A stretch of 64,000 nt of DNA from Alphaproteobacteria bacterium (GTDB lineage Bacteria > Pseudomonadota > Alphaproteobacteria > RF32 > CAG-239), in contig JAGBLF010000019.1 of NCBI GenBank assembly GCA_017635595.1, forward strand, positions 1-64,000, in the 5' to 3' direction. Positions 54,950-64,000 of this stretch are shown here, piece by piece. Numbering within the stretch: position 1 is the stretch's first letter; each line of letters opens with the position of its first letter. Made by a program: the position numbers and the translations under genes. The notes beneath the pieces are model-generated. The model did no database searches, was not told the DNA's origin, and was given only the letters and a program-made list of their open reading frames with translations.

Positions 54950-56548
54950 ATGGTTGATATTACAGAAGTTTTGAATAAAGCCGAAAATAGAGAAGAGCTG
55001 AGAGCTGTTCTCCCTTTAAGGGCGAAAACAGAATCAGAGATTTTTCAACAAATAACAACAGAATTTGCTCAACAAAATGATTTTGAAGCTTTCTTAAATA
55101 AAAAAATTCATTTTGATAATCGCGATTGGACTTATGGTCAGTTTTTATATAAGCACTGCTTTGATGAAGTTCAGAAATTTACCTATAAATGTAAAGATTA
55201 TTTTGATGGTAAACCGGTGGCAAATTTTGGTGAAACAGAAAAGAATTTAGCACAAAAAGTTGCCTTCATTTTTTCCAATAATTTAGCGCAGCCGGATGGT
55301 GTTTTGCAAACTGAAAAACTCAAAGAGCTTGATATATTTAACGGCGACAAAGAAAAAGAAGCTTTTTATCAAAATTTGTTTGCTAATTCTAATCGCTCGG
55401 TTGAGGGAAATCCGTGCTATTGGCATCCGGTTTCGCAATATCAAACTTTGGTTATTGAAAATGAGCTCTCAAAAATTGGAATGAATACAGGTCAGATACG
55501 CGATTTAATGGTTCATTGCGAAAAGGAAAGAGAAAAAGCCGAAAGATTTTATAAAGATAATATGCCGACAGAATTTGTGCATAATTCAAGAGTTCCGCCA
55601 GAAGAAATGGGCAATACCGTTCAAACAAGATTGCGTTCTGTTGATTCCGCTATCACAACGCAAAAATACTGCTTTATAGCCGAGCCGAATTCATTTCATT
55701 CCGGACTGCCGATGCAAGGTGATAAAGAATTTAAGAGCTGGCCGCGATTTAGCCCGAAAGTTATGGCTTTTCAGATGTCCGCAACTGAATTTGCCGACAA
55801 AGCACAAGATTCATACAATTATCAAATTGATCTGTCGCAAAGAGATGCCATCCAGCCTTGTATTCCGTTATGGGGCGGTGCGCCAAGCGAATGGGTTAGT
55901 GTTAAAGATTTAAGCTACTCTCCGGATGTTAAAAAAGAAACATTGCCGGATTTGCAAAAGCAAGGAATGAAGTTTTATCTTGTGCCGGATAAAAAGGACT
56001 GGGATTTGCTTCGCCAAGCCGAAAATCTATCCGAAAATGAGGCAGAAATCTTTATGCAAAAGTTATGCCAAGAAGGCAAAGCAGTGTTGTTTGATAATAA
56101 AAATGCTAATCAAAATGCGTGGAATATAGCATTTGATGAGAAAACCGGCGAATTTGTGGAAGTAAACGATAAAACCGGCGAACATCGTGCATTTCAACAA
56201 GAGCAGGAGTTTAAGCCCGAAACGGAAAAACCCAGTAAAGCACCGGAAATGAAATTTAATCCGACTTCAATGGAGTTTGAATATGCAAACCCGAAACTTC
56301 AAGAACTTGCCGAGCGCAGACGAGTGCTAAACCACTCAAAACAAGACATTTTAACACTCAAAGAACGTATTGCTAAACAAGGTCTTGAAGAAATCGGATT
56401 GGAAGGTAAAATGGGACAAACCGGTAATTCGCGAGCCACCAATCCTAATGAAGCCGTAACCGAGACCCATAAAAAAGTTGCGGAAAGTCAAATTGAAGAC
56501 TTAAAACCGTTTATCAAAAACTATTTAGAACAAAAACGTAGTAATTAA
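54950..56548 (+). CDS. Unknown protein (532 residues) upstream of an ABC exporter
   Basis: Not recognised. It is soluble, with no signal peptide or membrane segment. The N-terminal half is rich in Phe, Asn, Gln and Lys. The middle contains WPRFSPKVMAFQMSATEFADKAQ and a CIPLWGGAPSEWV stretch. A Lys/Glu/Pro linker (about residues 425-445) precedes a helical C-terminus. The CGGAGA site and 13-base spacing to the first ABC gene suggest one transcript. Whether it is a substrate, an effector or an accessory factor of the exporter cannot be told. Confidence 0.75.
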   Translation: MVDITEVLNKAENREELRAVLPLRAKTESEIFQQITTEFAQQNDFEAFLNKKIHFDNRDWTYGQFLYKHCFDEVQKFTYKCKDYFDGKPVANFGETEKNLAQKVAFIFSNNLAQPDGVLQTEKLKELDIFNGDKEKEAFYQNLFANSNRSVEGNPCYWHPVSQYQTLVIENELSKIGMNTGQIRDLMVHCEKEREKAERFYKDNMPTEFVHNSRVPPEEMGNTVQTRLRSVDSAITTQKYCFIAEPNSFHSGLPMQGDKEFKSWPRFSPKVMAFQMSATEFADKAQDSYNYQIDLSQRDAIQPCIPLWGGAPSEWVSVKDLSYSPDVKKETLPDLQKQGMKFYLVPDKKDWDLLRQAENLSENEAEIFMQKLCQEGKAVLFDNKNANQNAWNIAFDEKTGEFVEVNDKTGEHRAFQQEQEFKPETEKPSKAPEMKFNPTSMEFEYANPKLQELAERRRVLNHSKQDILTLKERIAKQGLEEIGLEGKMGQTGNSRATNPNEAVTETHKKVAESQIEDLKPFIKNYLEQKRSN

Positions 56549-56561
56549 AGGACTAAAAATT

Positions 56562-58331
56562 TTGACTGCAAAACCATTTCCGAAAACGGCGTTTCAATAT
56601 TTAATTTATGAGTGTTTACTCCCTTTCAAGTGGCAATTTTTAATTTGCATATTCCTGGTCTCGGCTGAATCCGGTGTTTACAATCTGCTCAATTGGTTTT
56701 TCGCAGGTCTTATCGAAAGTTTAAAATCCGGTATAAATGAGCAAACTCTGCGGCATTCCATGTATTTGATTGCCGCCATTATAGGCTTAGATGTCATCAA
56801 CATCTTTTTACCGAAAATAACCTTAATGCACCGCCAGAAATATTTCTATTTTCCGCTTCAGGAAAAACTTTACGGGCGTGCTTTGAGTTATATTTTCGGG
56901 CATTCGGTCAATTACATTGTCAACAAGCAGACCGGAGCCTTGCTGGCCAAAACCAATCAGGTTACCGGTATACAACCGACGTTGTCGGCCATTATTACGG
57001 CATTATGGGCACGCATCAGTGATATTTCCCTGAAAGTAGGTTTGCTGATGATAATCAACATTTGGCTCGGCATTTTGTTTGTCTTTTGCGCGGTCATGGT
57101 TGCCGCTGTCAACTATTATGCCAACAAATCAAGCGAGCGCCTGTCCAAAATGCAGGGAAAATCCGAATCTTTGTACACCGGATGGCTGGTTGATACAATT
57201 GCAAACATCCGTACCGTCAGACAATTCAACCGACTTGATTACGAAAAGCGGCGTTTGTCCGTGTTGCTGCGCCAATATATTAAAATAAAAGCACAAACCA
57301 TGCTGGTATGGTTTACTTCATATACCGGCGTCGGTTGCTTTGTGCATGTATGTTCATTAAGCGTTTTGACCATTGCCGTTTATTTATGGAGTATATCTAA
57401 AATAAATATCGGCGACATTGTCTTCGTCTTACTGACATTAAACGGCGGCTTTATGTGGCTGATGGAACTTTGTGTGTTATACCGCCGCTTTGAAAACGGA
57501 CTGGCTTATATTCAGGCCGGTTTAGATGTTTTCAATGATGCTCATGAAATTCAAAATATTGCCAATGCAACCGAACTGAAAATCAAAAAAGCCGACATCG
57601 AATTTAAGAATGTCTGCTTTGCTTACCCGAACGGTCAACAAATTTTCACCGACTTTAACTTAAAAATCAAAGCCGGTGAGCGTTTAGGTATCGTCGGTTT
57701 ATCCGGCAACGGTAAAACAACCCTCATTAACCTGCTGCAACGCGCTTATGATATCCAAAGCGGACAAATTCTGATTGACGGACAGGATATTAAAACAGTT
57801 ACTCAGCAAAGCCTGCACCAAAACATTGCGGTTATTCCGCAGGAAGCTGTTTTATTCCACCGCTCGATTCGCGACAACATTGCCTACGGCTTTATGAATA
57901 TAACCGACAAAAAAATCAAACAAGCATCTAAAATTGCCTGTGCCGATGAATTTATCAAAGAATTACCGCACGGCTATAATACCGTTGTCGGTGACCGCGG
58001 ATGTACGCTTTCGGGCGGTGAGAGACAAAGAATAGCTATTGCCCGCGCCGTGCTGCGCAACAATCCGATTCTGATTTTAGATGAAGCGACGTCATCGTTA
58101 GACAGCAAGGCCGAACAAAAAGTGACACAGGCTGTCAATAACCTTTTAGGCAAACGTACGGTCATTGCGATCGCACACCGCCTGTCCACCTTAAAAGAAA
58201 TGGATCGGATTATCTACATTGAGCAGGGAAAAATTGTTGAAGAAGGTACATTTAATGATTTGGCATCCGAAACCGGTGGCAGATTTGCCAAACTTTGGCA
58301 GTTACAACAAATTGAAGAAGAAAAGCAATGA
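56562..58331 (+). CDS. ABC exporter half-transporter 1 (membrane plus ATPase domains)
   Basis: The 589-residue protein starts at TTG, with AAGGA ten bases upstream and no suitable ATG nearby. Residues 1 to about 320 hold six membrane segments of the type I exporter fold. The ATPase domain has Walker A GLSGNGKTT (about residue 379), Q-loop IPQE, signature LSGGERQR, Walker B ILILDEATSSLD and an H-loop AIAHRLST. It exports an unidentified lipid, drug or peptide. The stop overlaps the start of the second half-transporter (ATGA), so they probably form a heterodimer. Confidence 0.9.
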   Translation: MTAKPFPKTAFQYLIYECLLPFKWQFLICIFLVSAESGVYNLLNWFFAGLIESLKSGINEQTLRHSMYLIAAIIGLDVINIFLPKITLMHRQKYFYFPLQEKLYGRALSYIFGHSVNYIVNKQTGALLAKTNQVTGIQPTLSAIITALWARISDISLKVGLLMIINIWLGILFVFCAVMVAAVNYYANKSSERLSKMQGKSESLYTGWLVDTIANIRTVRQFNRLDYEKRRLSVLLRQYIKIKAQTMLVWFTSYTGVGCFVHVCSLSVLTIAVYLWSISKINIGDIVFVLLTLNGGFMWLMELCVLYRRFENGLAYIQAGLDVFNDAHEIQNIANATELKIKKADIEFKNVCFAYPNGQQIFTDFNLKIKAGERLGIVGLSGNGKTTLINLLQRAYDIQSGQILIDGQDIKTVTQQSLHQNIAVIPQEAVLFHRSIRDNIAYGFMNITDKKIKQASKIACADEFIKELPHGYNTVVGDRGCTLSGGERQRIAIARAVLRNNPILILDEATSSLDSKAEQKVTQAVNNLLGKRTVIAIAHRLSTLKEMDRIIYIEQGKIVEEGTFNDLASETGGRFAKLWQLQQIEEEKQ

Positions 58332-60103
58332 GAAAAATTTTTGAAAAAATACCGCCGTTAACCGCCGTTCCGTCAAGCCCGAGCCGTTTTTTATGGGATG
58401 TACTCGACGGTATGCGTTTTTGGGCTTTTACCGGTATGTTTTTAGCATTCTGTCTGCAACTGATGAAGGTTTTTGTACCGGTATTTTTCTCCGACATGAT
58501 TGATTATTTTTCAAAAATCACGCCTACTGAGTTCTCGTGGGCAAAAATGTGGTGGTTCTTGGCGGCAATTTTCGGGTCTTTTATTCTCCAGTCAATTTTC
58601 CGTATGGTGCGCGAACTGATAGAGGATATTCGCGTCCGCAACATAATGGAAGAAAAAATCAAGCTGTTTTGCGTTGATTACTTGGCACACCATTCGGAAA
58701 GTTATTTTGCCGCCCAAAAAACCGGACAGATGTCACAAAAAGTAACGGAATGCGCCAATAAAGCCCGCGAAGTTCACGGCTTGATTTCACGTTTGTACAG
58801 TAATTTCTTTTTGGTTTCTATTAATTTTTTCTTCATCGGACGGATAAACTTATGGTTGTTGCTGTTGGTTATCATCTTCGGCTCGGTTTCGGGTTATTTA
58901 TCATATCGCTCGAGTTTTAAAGTCAGAGAACTCAACAAAATATCAAGTGATAAATTTGATAATTTCAATGGTGTATTAGCCGACAGCATCGGCAACGCGC
59001 TCACAGTCAAAGCTTTCGGCAGCGAGCAATACGAGCAACAATATCTTGCTGATGTATTTGCTGATGCCAAACAGACTCGGCTGCAAGCCCTGAACAAAAT
59101 GTATAATTCGCTGCGTACCCAGCAAATGCTTTTATGTCTGTTTGAAATCGGAACCTTGTTATTACTGATTAAATTATGGTATGCACATCAAATCGGCATC
59201 GGTGATGTCACGCTGATCATTATGCTGATGAACACTGTTATGTCGTGCTTCTCGATGATACTAACCAATATATGCGACTTAAATTCTATGCTTGGCGGGT
59301 TGCAGGCAGCCATGTCACCGTTTGTCGCCAAGCATGAAATTATTGATGCGCCGAATGCCAAAAAGCTGAAAGTAAACGGCGGTGAAATCGAATTTAAAAA
59401 TGTTACTTTTGCTTACGATTCTCAAAAAATTTTCGATAACTTATCGGTTAAAATCAAAGCCGGCGAAAAAATCGGATTGGTCGGTGCTTCCGGCAGCGGT
59501 AAAAGCACTTTTATCAACCTGTTACAGCGAGCTTACAACCTGCAAAGCGGTAAAATTTTAATTGACGGACAAGATATCGGAAAGGTCAAGCAGGCCGACC
59601 TGCACGATTCGATTGCGCTTATTCCGCAAGATACATCACTGTTTCATCGAAGTATTATGCAAAACATCAGCTATGGCAACTTAAAAGCCAAATCTCTGGA
59701 AATATTGCAAGCTTCTAAAAAAGCTTATGCCGAAGATTTCATCAAAAAACTACCGCAGGGATTTCAAACCAAAGTCGGCGAAAAAGGCGTTAAACTTTCC
59801 GGCGGAGAACGCCAACGCATAGCCATCGCCCGCGCCATCTTAAAGAACAGCCCGATACTGATTTTGGATGAAGCAACATCTGCTTTGGATAGTGAGGCTG
59901 AAAAATATATTCAAAAAGCCTTGAAAAACTTAATGAAAGATAAAACGGTTATTGCGATTGCTCATAGGCTGTCAACCTTAAAAGAAATGGATAGGATTAT
60001 TGTTTTGGATAAAGGCAAAATCGTCGAGCAAGGCAAAATTAAAGATTTACTCAAAACCGATGGACCTTTCCGCCGGTTATGGGAACTGCAGAGCCAAAAC
60101 TAA
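58328..60103 (+). CDS. ABC exporter half-transporter 2
   Basis: The 591-residue protein has the same architecture as its neighbour: six membrane segments, Walker A GASGSGKST (about residue 385), LSGGERQR, ILILDEATSALD and AIAHRLST. Both halves keep the catalytic glutamate after Walker B, so both nucleotide sites could hydrolyse ATP, unlike many heterodimers with one degenerate site. About half of the ATPase residues match those of the upstream gene, suggesting tandem duplication. The next gene starts 11 bases on. Confidence 0.9.
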   Translation: MRKIFEKIPPLTAVPSSPSRFLWDVLDGMRFWAFTGMFLAFCLQLMKVFVPVFFSDMIDYFSKITPTEFSWAKMWWFLAAIFGSFILQSIFRMVRELIEDIRVRNIMEEKIKLFCVDYLAHHSESYFAAQKTGQMSQKVTECANKAREVHGLISRLYSNFFLVSINFFFIGRINLWLLLLVIIFGSVSGYLSYRSSFKVRELNKISSDKFDNFNGVLADSIGNALTVKAFGSEQYEQQYLADVFADAKQTRLQALNKMYNSLRTQQMLLCLFEIGTLLLLIKLWYAHQIGIGDVTLIIMLMNTVMSCFSMILTNICDLNSMLGGLQAAMSPFVAKHEIIDAPNAKKLKVNGGEIEFKNVTFAYDSQKIFDNLSVKIKAGEKIGLVGASGSGKSTFINLLQRAYNLQSGKILIDGQDIGKVKQADLHDSIALIPQDTSLFHRSIMQNISYGNLKAKSLEILQASKKAYAEDFIKKLPQGFQTKVGEKGVKLSGGERQRIAIARAILKNSPILILDEATSALDSEAEKYIQKALKNLMKDKTVIAIAHRLSTLKEMDRIIVLDKGKIVEQGKIKDLLKTDGPFRRLWELQSQN

Positions 60104-60114
60104 AGGAAAAAATT

Positions 60115-60654
60115 ATGCGATTCGGAGAAAAACAAAAACCGTCATTTAAGATCGGGCAGAGAAAAGCTCTTTTTACAATCGGTAATGTTAAAAAAATTAA
60201 AGATGTTCTTCCGATAAGAGAACATACCGATATAAAAGTATCAAATAAAGAAGATTTACGAGAAATTGTCGAGGAACCGTGCTTAAAAGCATGCCAACAA
60301 CTTTTTGAAAAAAACATCCAAACCGTAGACAGCGGTTGTAATAGTGAAAACTGTGCTAATCGTGCATATATAACCATCAATTACGATACTTTAAATAAAA
60401 AGAATAAAGAAATTGCCGATAATTTGGTAAGAAACGGCATTATAAATTTCATTCCTAAAGATGAAAATTGTATCCGTAACTATTACAATAAAATTGAAAT
60501 AGAAATTCCGACAAACCCCGAAGCAACGGTAAAATCGGTTGAAAATAAGCTGTTGGCAATAACCGGACATTTCGAGCAACAGCAAAAAATTGAAAAAACA
60601 ACGGATTTATCAATTCTTCGTACCAAAGGACTTATTCCGGACGGTAGGCTGTAA
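60115..60654 (+). CDS. Unknown small protein downstream of the ABC exporter
   Basis: I start at the ATG at 60115, with AAAGGA upstream; the frame also reads from further inside the ABC gene. The 179-residue basic protein is not recognised. It contains five cysteines (about residues 57-83, including C-L-K-A-C and C-N-S-E-N-C), which could bind metal or form disulfides. No signal peptide is seen. The position after the exporter makes it a candidate cargo or maturation factor, but nothing in the sequence proves it. Confidence 0.7.
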   Translation: MRFGEKQKPSFKIGQRKALFTIGNVKKIKDVLPIREHTDIKVSNKEDLREIVEEPCLKACQQLFEKNIQTVDSGCNSENCANRAYITINYDTLNKKNKEIADNLVRNGIINFIPKDENCIRNYYNKIEIEIPTNPEATVKSVENKLLAITGHFEQQQKIEKTTDLSILRTKGLIPDGRL

Positions 60655-60665
60655 ATGCGGCTGTA

Positions 60666-62213
60666 TTATATGGCACGGCCTTGCGAGCTTATTATTTTAT
60701 AAACGCCTGTCTTTTCCGGCTCGATTTTCGGACTTTTAAACCTGTTCCATGCCGCTTTCAGAATATGATGATTTTCCAAAACATTGTGATAGCTGACCGT
60801 CAAATTTTTGCCGAACGCCAATGATTTTTCAATAAACGGTTTCAAAACCGTATTATCGGTACACTGTTTCAACAAATCCACCACATTCGGAACGTCTTGT
60901 TTATTATGATACCAAAACTGCCCGATTTTTTTCATCAAATTTGCCTGATATTTACCGATAAGTGTCAATTTCTTTTCATTTGTGGTCCAAAAACCGTCAT
61001 TATGTTCACTGCCTTCGAGTAAAATTTTATCAAAAGCCATCAGCATTTCATTATTTTTAATTTTCACAAAGCCGGCTTTAGTGCCGTCCAAAGCACCGAA
61101 AGCTGAGCTATCCTTAATAAACACCGGATACCCTTTAGAGTATTTTTCTTCATATTCCGGTTCAAATTGCCCGTCTTTGACAGAATAGCGATGAATACAG
61201 GTAAAATCAAGATTATCCGTCATTTCGCGCTGACTGTTATTAGTCACGCAAATAACCTGCCGCATGGCATTTTTTTGCTCTTGCAGGGTGTAACCGAGTT
61301 TATTCATCGTTTCGTTAAAAACACTGGCAAAATACGGCAAATCGTTAGCACCGGCACAGTGAGCCTGAATAAAGATATTACGGAAATTATCGGCCAATTC
61401 CTTACCGCTGTACCGCACCGGTTTACCATTTTCGATTTTTGCCATAAAAGGTAAAAACTTTTCTAAAATTTCGCGCTTATAGTCCGCAGCAATTCGTTGC
61501 TCTATATCGCCGGCACGGATCGATAAAAATCGGATAGGATCACTCGGTCGATAGCACGAAACCATCTGCATACTATCTTTTTGTTCATCGGTTAAGCCCA
61601 AAACATTGGCAAACGCGTTTATGTTCCCGTTTGCTACACGAGCATCTTTGGTTTGATCGCCGCCCAAACACAGCAATGTTTTCTTTTTAGGGGTCAAAAC
61701 GGATTTTTCTACCCAATGCTCTTTATTTTCCTTAGTTTTCGTTCCCAAACGGTAATATGAGAAATAGTCCGGATTAACCTTAAGCTGGCCGTTTTTAAAC
61801 TCGTATTGTGTATTACCGTTTATATCATAAGCGATAATATAATTTTTTTCTTCGCGCGCGGCTAAATTGCCGTTATCGTAGTAGTATAAACAAGTTCCGT
61901 TCGGTTGATAAAATTTTTCAACCTGCCCGTTATCAAAATATGTTTTTTCGCTACCATCCGGTAAAATTTCTTTAATTATTTTTTCAGATTGCGGATTATA
62001 TTTACGCAAAACACCGGCTGGCGTTAATTCTTCCGTTTTAATATTGTCGGCATTAACAACAACATAAGAACCGCCTTTTTCAATGGTTTTGGTTTGTACA
62101 ACCGCAGTGCCTCGTTGTTTTTGTTCAACGGTTCGTCCGTCAGACAGATGTTGGGTAACAATGCATAAATCACCGTCTACAAATTTTCGGGTTTCATCAA
62201 TAATTTCAGCCAT
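60666..62213 (-). CDS. MORN-like repeat protein with an unknown C-terminal domain
   Basis: The 515-residue protein has two parts. Residues about 65-155 carry degenerate MORN-type repeats (LPDGSEKTYFDNGQVEKFY, NGTCLYYYDNGNLAAREE, DINGNTQYEFKNGQLK), like the toxin-antitoxin antidote repeats of some bacteria. From about 170 on there is an unrecognised domain with LLCLGGDQTKDA and AHCAGANDLPYF, the latter recalling short nucleophile loops but lacking a clear serine. There is no signal peptide. A CGGAGA site precedes the ATG. It is convergent with the small unknown gene, 11 bases away. Confidence 0.7.
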   Translation of the reverse strand: MAEIIDETRKFVDGDLCIVTQHLSDGRTVEQKQRGTAVVQTKTIEKGGSYVVVNADNIKTEELTPAGVLRKYNPQSEKIIKEILPDGSEKTYFDNGQVEKFYQPNGTCLYYYDNGNLAAREEKNYIIAYDINGNTQYEFKNGQLKVNPDYFSYYRLGTKTKENKEHWVEKSVLTPKKKTLLCLGGDQTKDARVANGNINAFANVLGLTDEQKDSMQMVSCYRPSDPIRFLSIRAGDIEQRIAADYKREILEKFLPFMAKIENGKPVRYSGKELADNFRNIFIQAHCAGANDLPYFASVFNETMNKLGYTLQEQKNAMRQVICVTNNSQREMTDNLDFTCIHRYSVKDGQFEPEYEEKYSKGYPVFIKDSSAFGALDGTKAGFVKIKNNEMLMAFDKILLEGSEHNDGFWTTNEKKLTLIGKYQANLMKKIGQFWYHNKQDVPNVVDLLKQCTDNTVLKPFIEKSLAFGKNLTVSYHNVLENHHILKAAWNRFKSPKIEPEKTGVYKIISSQGRAI

Positions 62214-62479
62214 ACGGTTGTCTCCGAAAAGTTAAAAGATACCGAAGTATACCATAAATTTAGTGCTTAAACAAGAAAAACTTTTACCGAACGTGATTGA
62301 ATAAGAAAGCTGCAGCAATAGATACCGCTGATAGAACAGCCCCCATAAATATAATATTTTCTTATCTTGCAAAAGATTTATTTTTGCGCTATGACAAAGA
62401 AAAAATATATTTGCGGCAGAATTGCAGATATATGCCGTAAAATACACCCAAACGACCGACTTGATAAGGATATCACGCC

Positions 62480-63496
62480 ATGAAACAATTTGCACATAAA
62501 ATGAATCAAATTTTATTTAACGGCAACCTTTTTTACCTGCTATTTTCGTATAAAGGTCACATCGGCCGTATTACCTACGCTTGCGGATTAACTTTGGTGA
62601 TTATTCTTATATCGGCACTGCGTGCCATTCATCCTTTAGTCAGTATAATTGCCCTCATTTTAAAATTGTATTGCATACCGGCGCTTATCCAAAAACGCTG
62701 CCGTTCGTTTGCCGATAAAGGAACGCTGTACATAACTTCGCTGTTTATTTTAATCTTGGCGCTTGAGCTGACTTATAATGAAGATTTATCGGTTATCCCG
62801 TATGCTCAAACCGTTTTTTATGTTCTGATGTTGCAATTTATTTTAGCACAGCTTATTTTGTTGCTGCGGCCCGTGAAAAATCCGGCCGATGACACGCAGC
62901 AAAGCGTTCTCACTAAAATTCCGCCGGTAACGACTGTCGGTATGATATGTATTATTTTTGCTTCATTATTTGCACAAGACAGATACTTACCGCATACCGA
63001 AAATCCGGCTTTCAGATTGGGGCTTGCTATCGGTGAGGTTTATCGCCATGAGTTCGGCTATCCGGAATTTTGCCGACATTACGGTTATGAAATGGTTAAT
63101 TATCCTCAGCAATTCAAATCACAATACTATCAAGCCATCAAAACAATTGAAATTGATCAAATGAAGTTGTTAAACCGCGCTGCTCCCAATCAATATAAAA
63201 ACATTGAAGATTTTTATGAGAACGTTATGGCTAAAGAAGATGATGCCGTCAATAATCCGGCAATTCGTGACTTTTTCGAGGCTGTCCGCAAGCGTCTTAT
63301 TGTCATACAGGTTCTTCAAGACCAGAGAATTCCCGAAGATAAATTTTCATGGAAAGACGAATACGATACTTTGCTCGGCTATGATGCCGCATGTAAAGCC
63401 GTTGATAAAGATGCCGAATATTTTGTTTCGGCAGAATGCCCTTTCGGACACATTTTATCCTACGTCGGCTTACCGACAGAATGTCAATACAAATAA
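62480..63496 (+). CDS. DUF805-like membrane protein with a polar C-terminal domain
   Basis: The 338-residue protein starts with FSYKGHIGRITYACG, which resembles the DUF805 start (SFKGRI-R--YW), followed by four or five hydrophobic segments up to about residue 172. The C-terminal half (about 175-338) is soluble and helical with no known motif and ends in two cysteine-containing stretches. The role is unknown. It is divergent from the MORN-like gene over a 266-base gap and convergent with the next gene, one base away. Confidence 0.6.
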   Translation: MKQFAHKMNQILFNGNLFYLLFSYKGHIGRITYACGLTLVIILISALRAIHPLVSIIALILKLYCIPALIQKRCRSFADKGTLYITSLFILILALELTYNEDLSVIPYAQTVFYVLMLQFILAQLILLLRPVKNPADDTQQSVLTKIPPVTTVGMICIIFASLFAQDRYLPHTENPAFRLGLAIGEVYRHEFGYPEFCRHYGYEMVNYPQQFKSQYYQAIKTIEIDQMKLLNRAAPNQYKNIEDFYENVMAKEDDAVNNPAIRDFFEAVRKRLIVIQVLQDQRIPEDKFSWKDEYDTLLGYDAACKAVDKDAEYFVSAECPFGHILSYVGLPTECQYK

Positions 63497-63497
63497 T

Positions 63498-64000
63498 TTA
63501 TCCGACACGCCGCGCATTACGCGTGACATCTTCGGCCGCCTGATTATTTTCCAAAACTTTCGGAATACACTCAAATATTTCGTTAATTGGATTATGGTAC
63601 ATTTTATCGGTCGATGCCGTATGTATATGCGGAAAACAACCAAAATTGATGTAGCATAACATCTTGCGCATCATCTGGTTCGGCGAGCACACTAAATGCA
63701 ATTCGGCAAAATTATATTTTTTAAAAAGCGAGCAAGTCACAAAACATTCATCGGTTGAATTATAAACGCCTTTTTTCCCCATAATATCATCATTAGCGTC
63801 ATCGGCAAAAATATTTGCTTCTGGAATTCCTTTGGAAATAAGATAGTTTTTGCCGGCCGCTGACAAGGAAACTATATCGGCCCTACCATTTTCTTGGTGA
63901 CGTGATCCCGGAATATAAAATTTTACCGTATCGGTAACGGATAATTTATGGTAGAGTTCAATTCCCAAATCTAATCGGGCCGAAAATTCTTCAGCCGGGT
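63498..64000 (-). CDS. YdcF/DUF218-like protein, cut by the right edge
   Basis: The frame is open to the window end, so the N-terminus is missing. The visible 167 residues show the DUF218 pattern: ARLDLGIELYHK, a SGS-like IPGSRHQ, GIPEANIFADD, then YNSTDECFVTCSLFKKYNFAELHLVCSPNQMMRKM (an N-T-x-E-N-like turn, strand, and Ser/His loop replaced by Ser-Pro-Asn-Gln). Family members (SanA, YdcF, ElyC) affect envelope integrity. The altered loop means activity is uncertain. Confidence 0.65.
   Translation of the reverse strand, partial: PAEEFSARLDLGIELYHKLSVTDTVKFYIPGSRHQENGRADIVSLSAAGKNYLISKGIPEANIFADDANDDIMGKKGVYNSTDECFVTCSLFKKYNFAELHLVCSPNQMMRKMLCYINFGCFPHIHTASTDKMYHNPINEIFECIPKVLENNQAAEDVTRNARRVG

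Noticed and set aside
62214..62479. 4.5S SRP RNA or other structured RNA in the divergent gap
   Set aside because: I looked for the conserved SRP core and did not find it. Only a short TGCGGCA/TGCCGTA inverted repeat is present, consistent with a promoter region.

Overview
The window looks like the chromosome of an AT-rich Gram-negative alphaproteobacterium, probably anaerobic and possibly host-associated. The lineage evidence is a 41-residue ribosomal protein L36 of the alphaproteobacterial type, the gene order leuS-lptE-holA, miaB-phoH-ybeY next to lnt, and a complete mreBCD-mrdA-rodA operon. LptE, Lnt and YbgC imply an outer membrane. HydE, a maturase for [FeFe]-hydrogenase, points to anaerobic hydrogen metabolism. 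The exact taxon is inference.

Layout. 1-1.3 kb: a tandem array of about 95-bp hairpin repeats, then a secreted orphan gene. 1.6-6.1 kb: an FAD oxidoreductase, a second repeat cluster, rpmJ, a secreted protein and ettA. 6.1-8.3 kb (minus): a two-gene AmmeMemoRadiSam operon in which the B and A proteins are fused. 8.6-14.4 kb: a eukaryote-like ileS, a second structured repeat family, a methyltransferase-like membrane protein, tRNA-Arg(TCT) and two orphan genes. 14.5-19.8 kb: hydE, a Gfo/Idh/MocA oxidoreductase, truA, ruvA, ruvB, ybgC. 19.8-24.2 kb (minus): miaB-phoH-ybeY-lnt. 24.3-28.4 kb: a TerB-like gene with an unknown partner, yggT-like, DUF167, folD, an unknown gene and a DedA-family gene. 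28.4-33.6 kb: a thioredoxin-like protein, then a small lipoprotein, VWA, PP2C phosphatase and kinase in one overlapping run, and a flavin oxidoreductase. 33.6-37.7 kb (minus): leuS-lptE-holA. 37.9-43.1 kb: three unrecognised genes, one encoding a 913-residue low-complexity protein. 43.2-51.8 kb (minus): DUF3108-like, U32 peptidase-like, miaA, mreB, mreC, mreD, mrdA, rodA. 51.8-54.8 kb: ddl, a junction of both repeat families, secE-nusG and an alpha/beta hydrolase. 54.9-64 kb: an unknown gene, a two-half ABC exporter, another unknown gene, a MORN-like repeat protein, a DUF805-like membrane protein and a YdcF-like gene that runs off the right edge.

How the parts work together. Most genes are housekeeping: aminoacylation, tRNA modification, recombination, envelope synthesis, rod shape and translation quality control. 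The accessory interest lies in five places: the fused AmmeMemoRadiSam operon, the VWA-phosphatase-kinase signalling cassette, the unknown trio at 37.9-43.1 kb, the ABC exporter flanked by unknown proteins, and two families of intergenic structured repeats whose stems vary in a compensatory way. I see no transposase, CRISPR array, rRNA or phage module.
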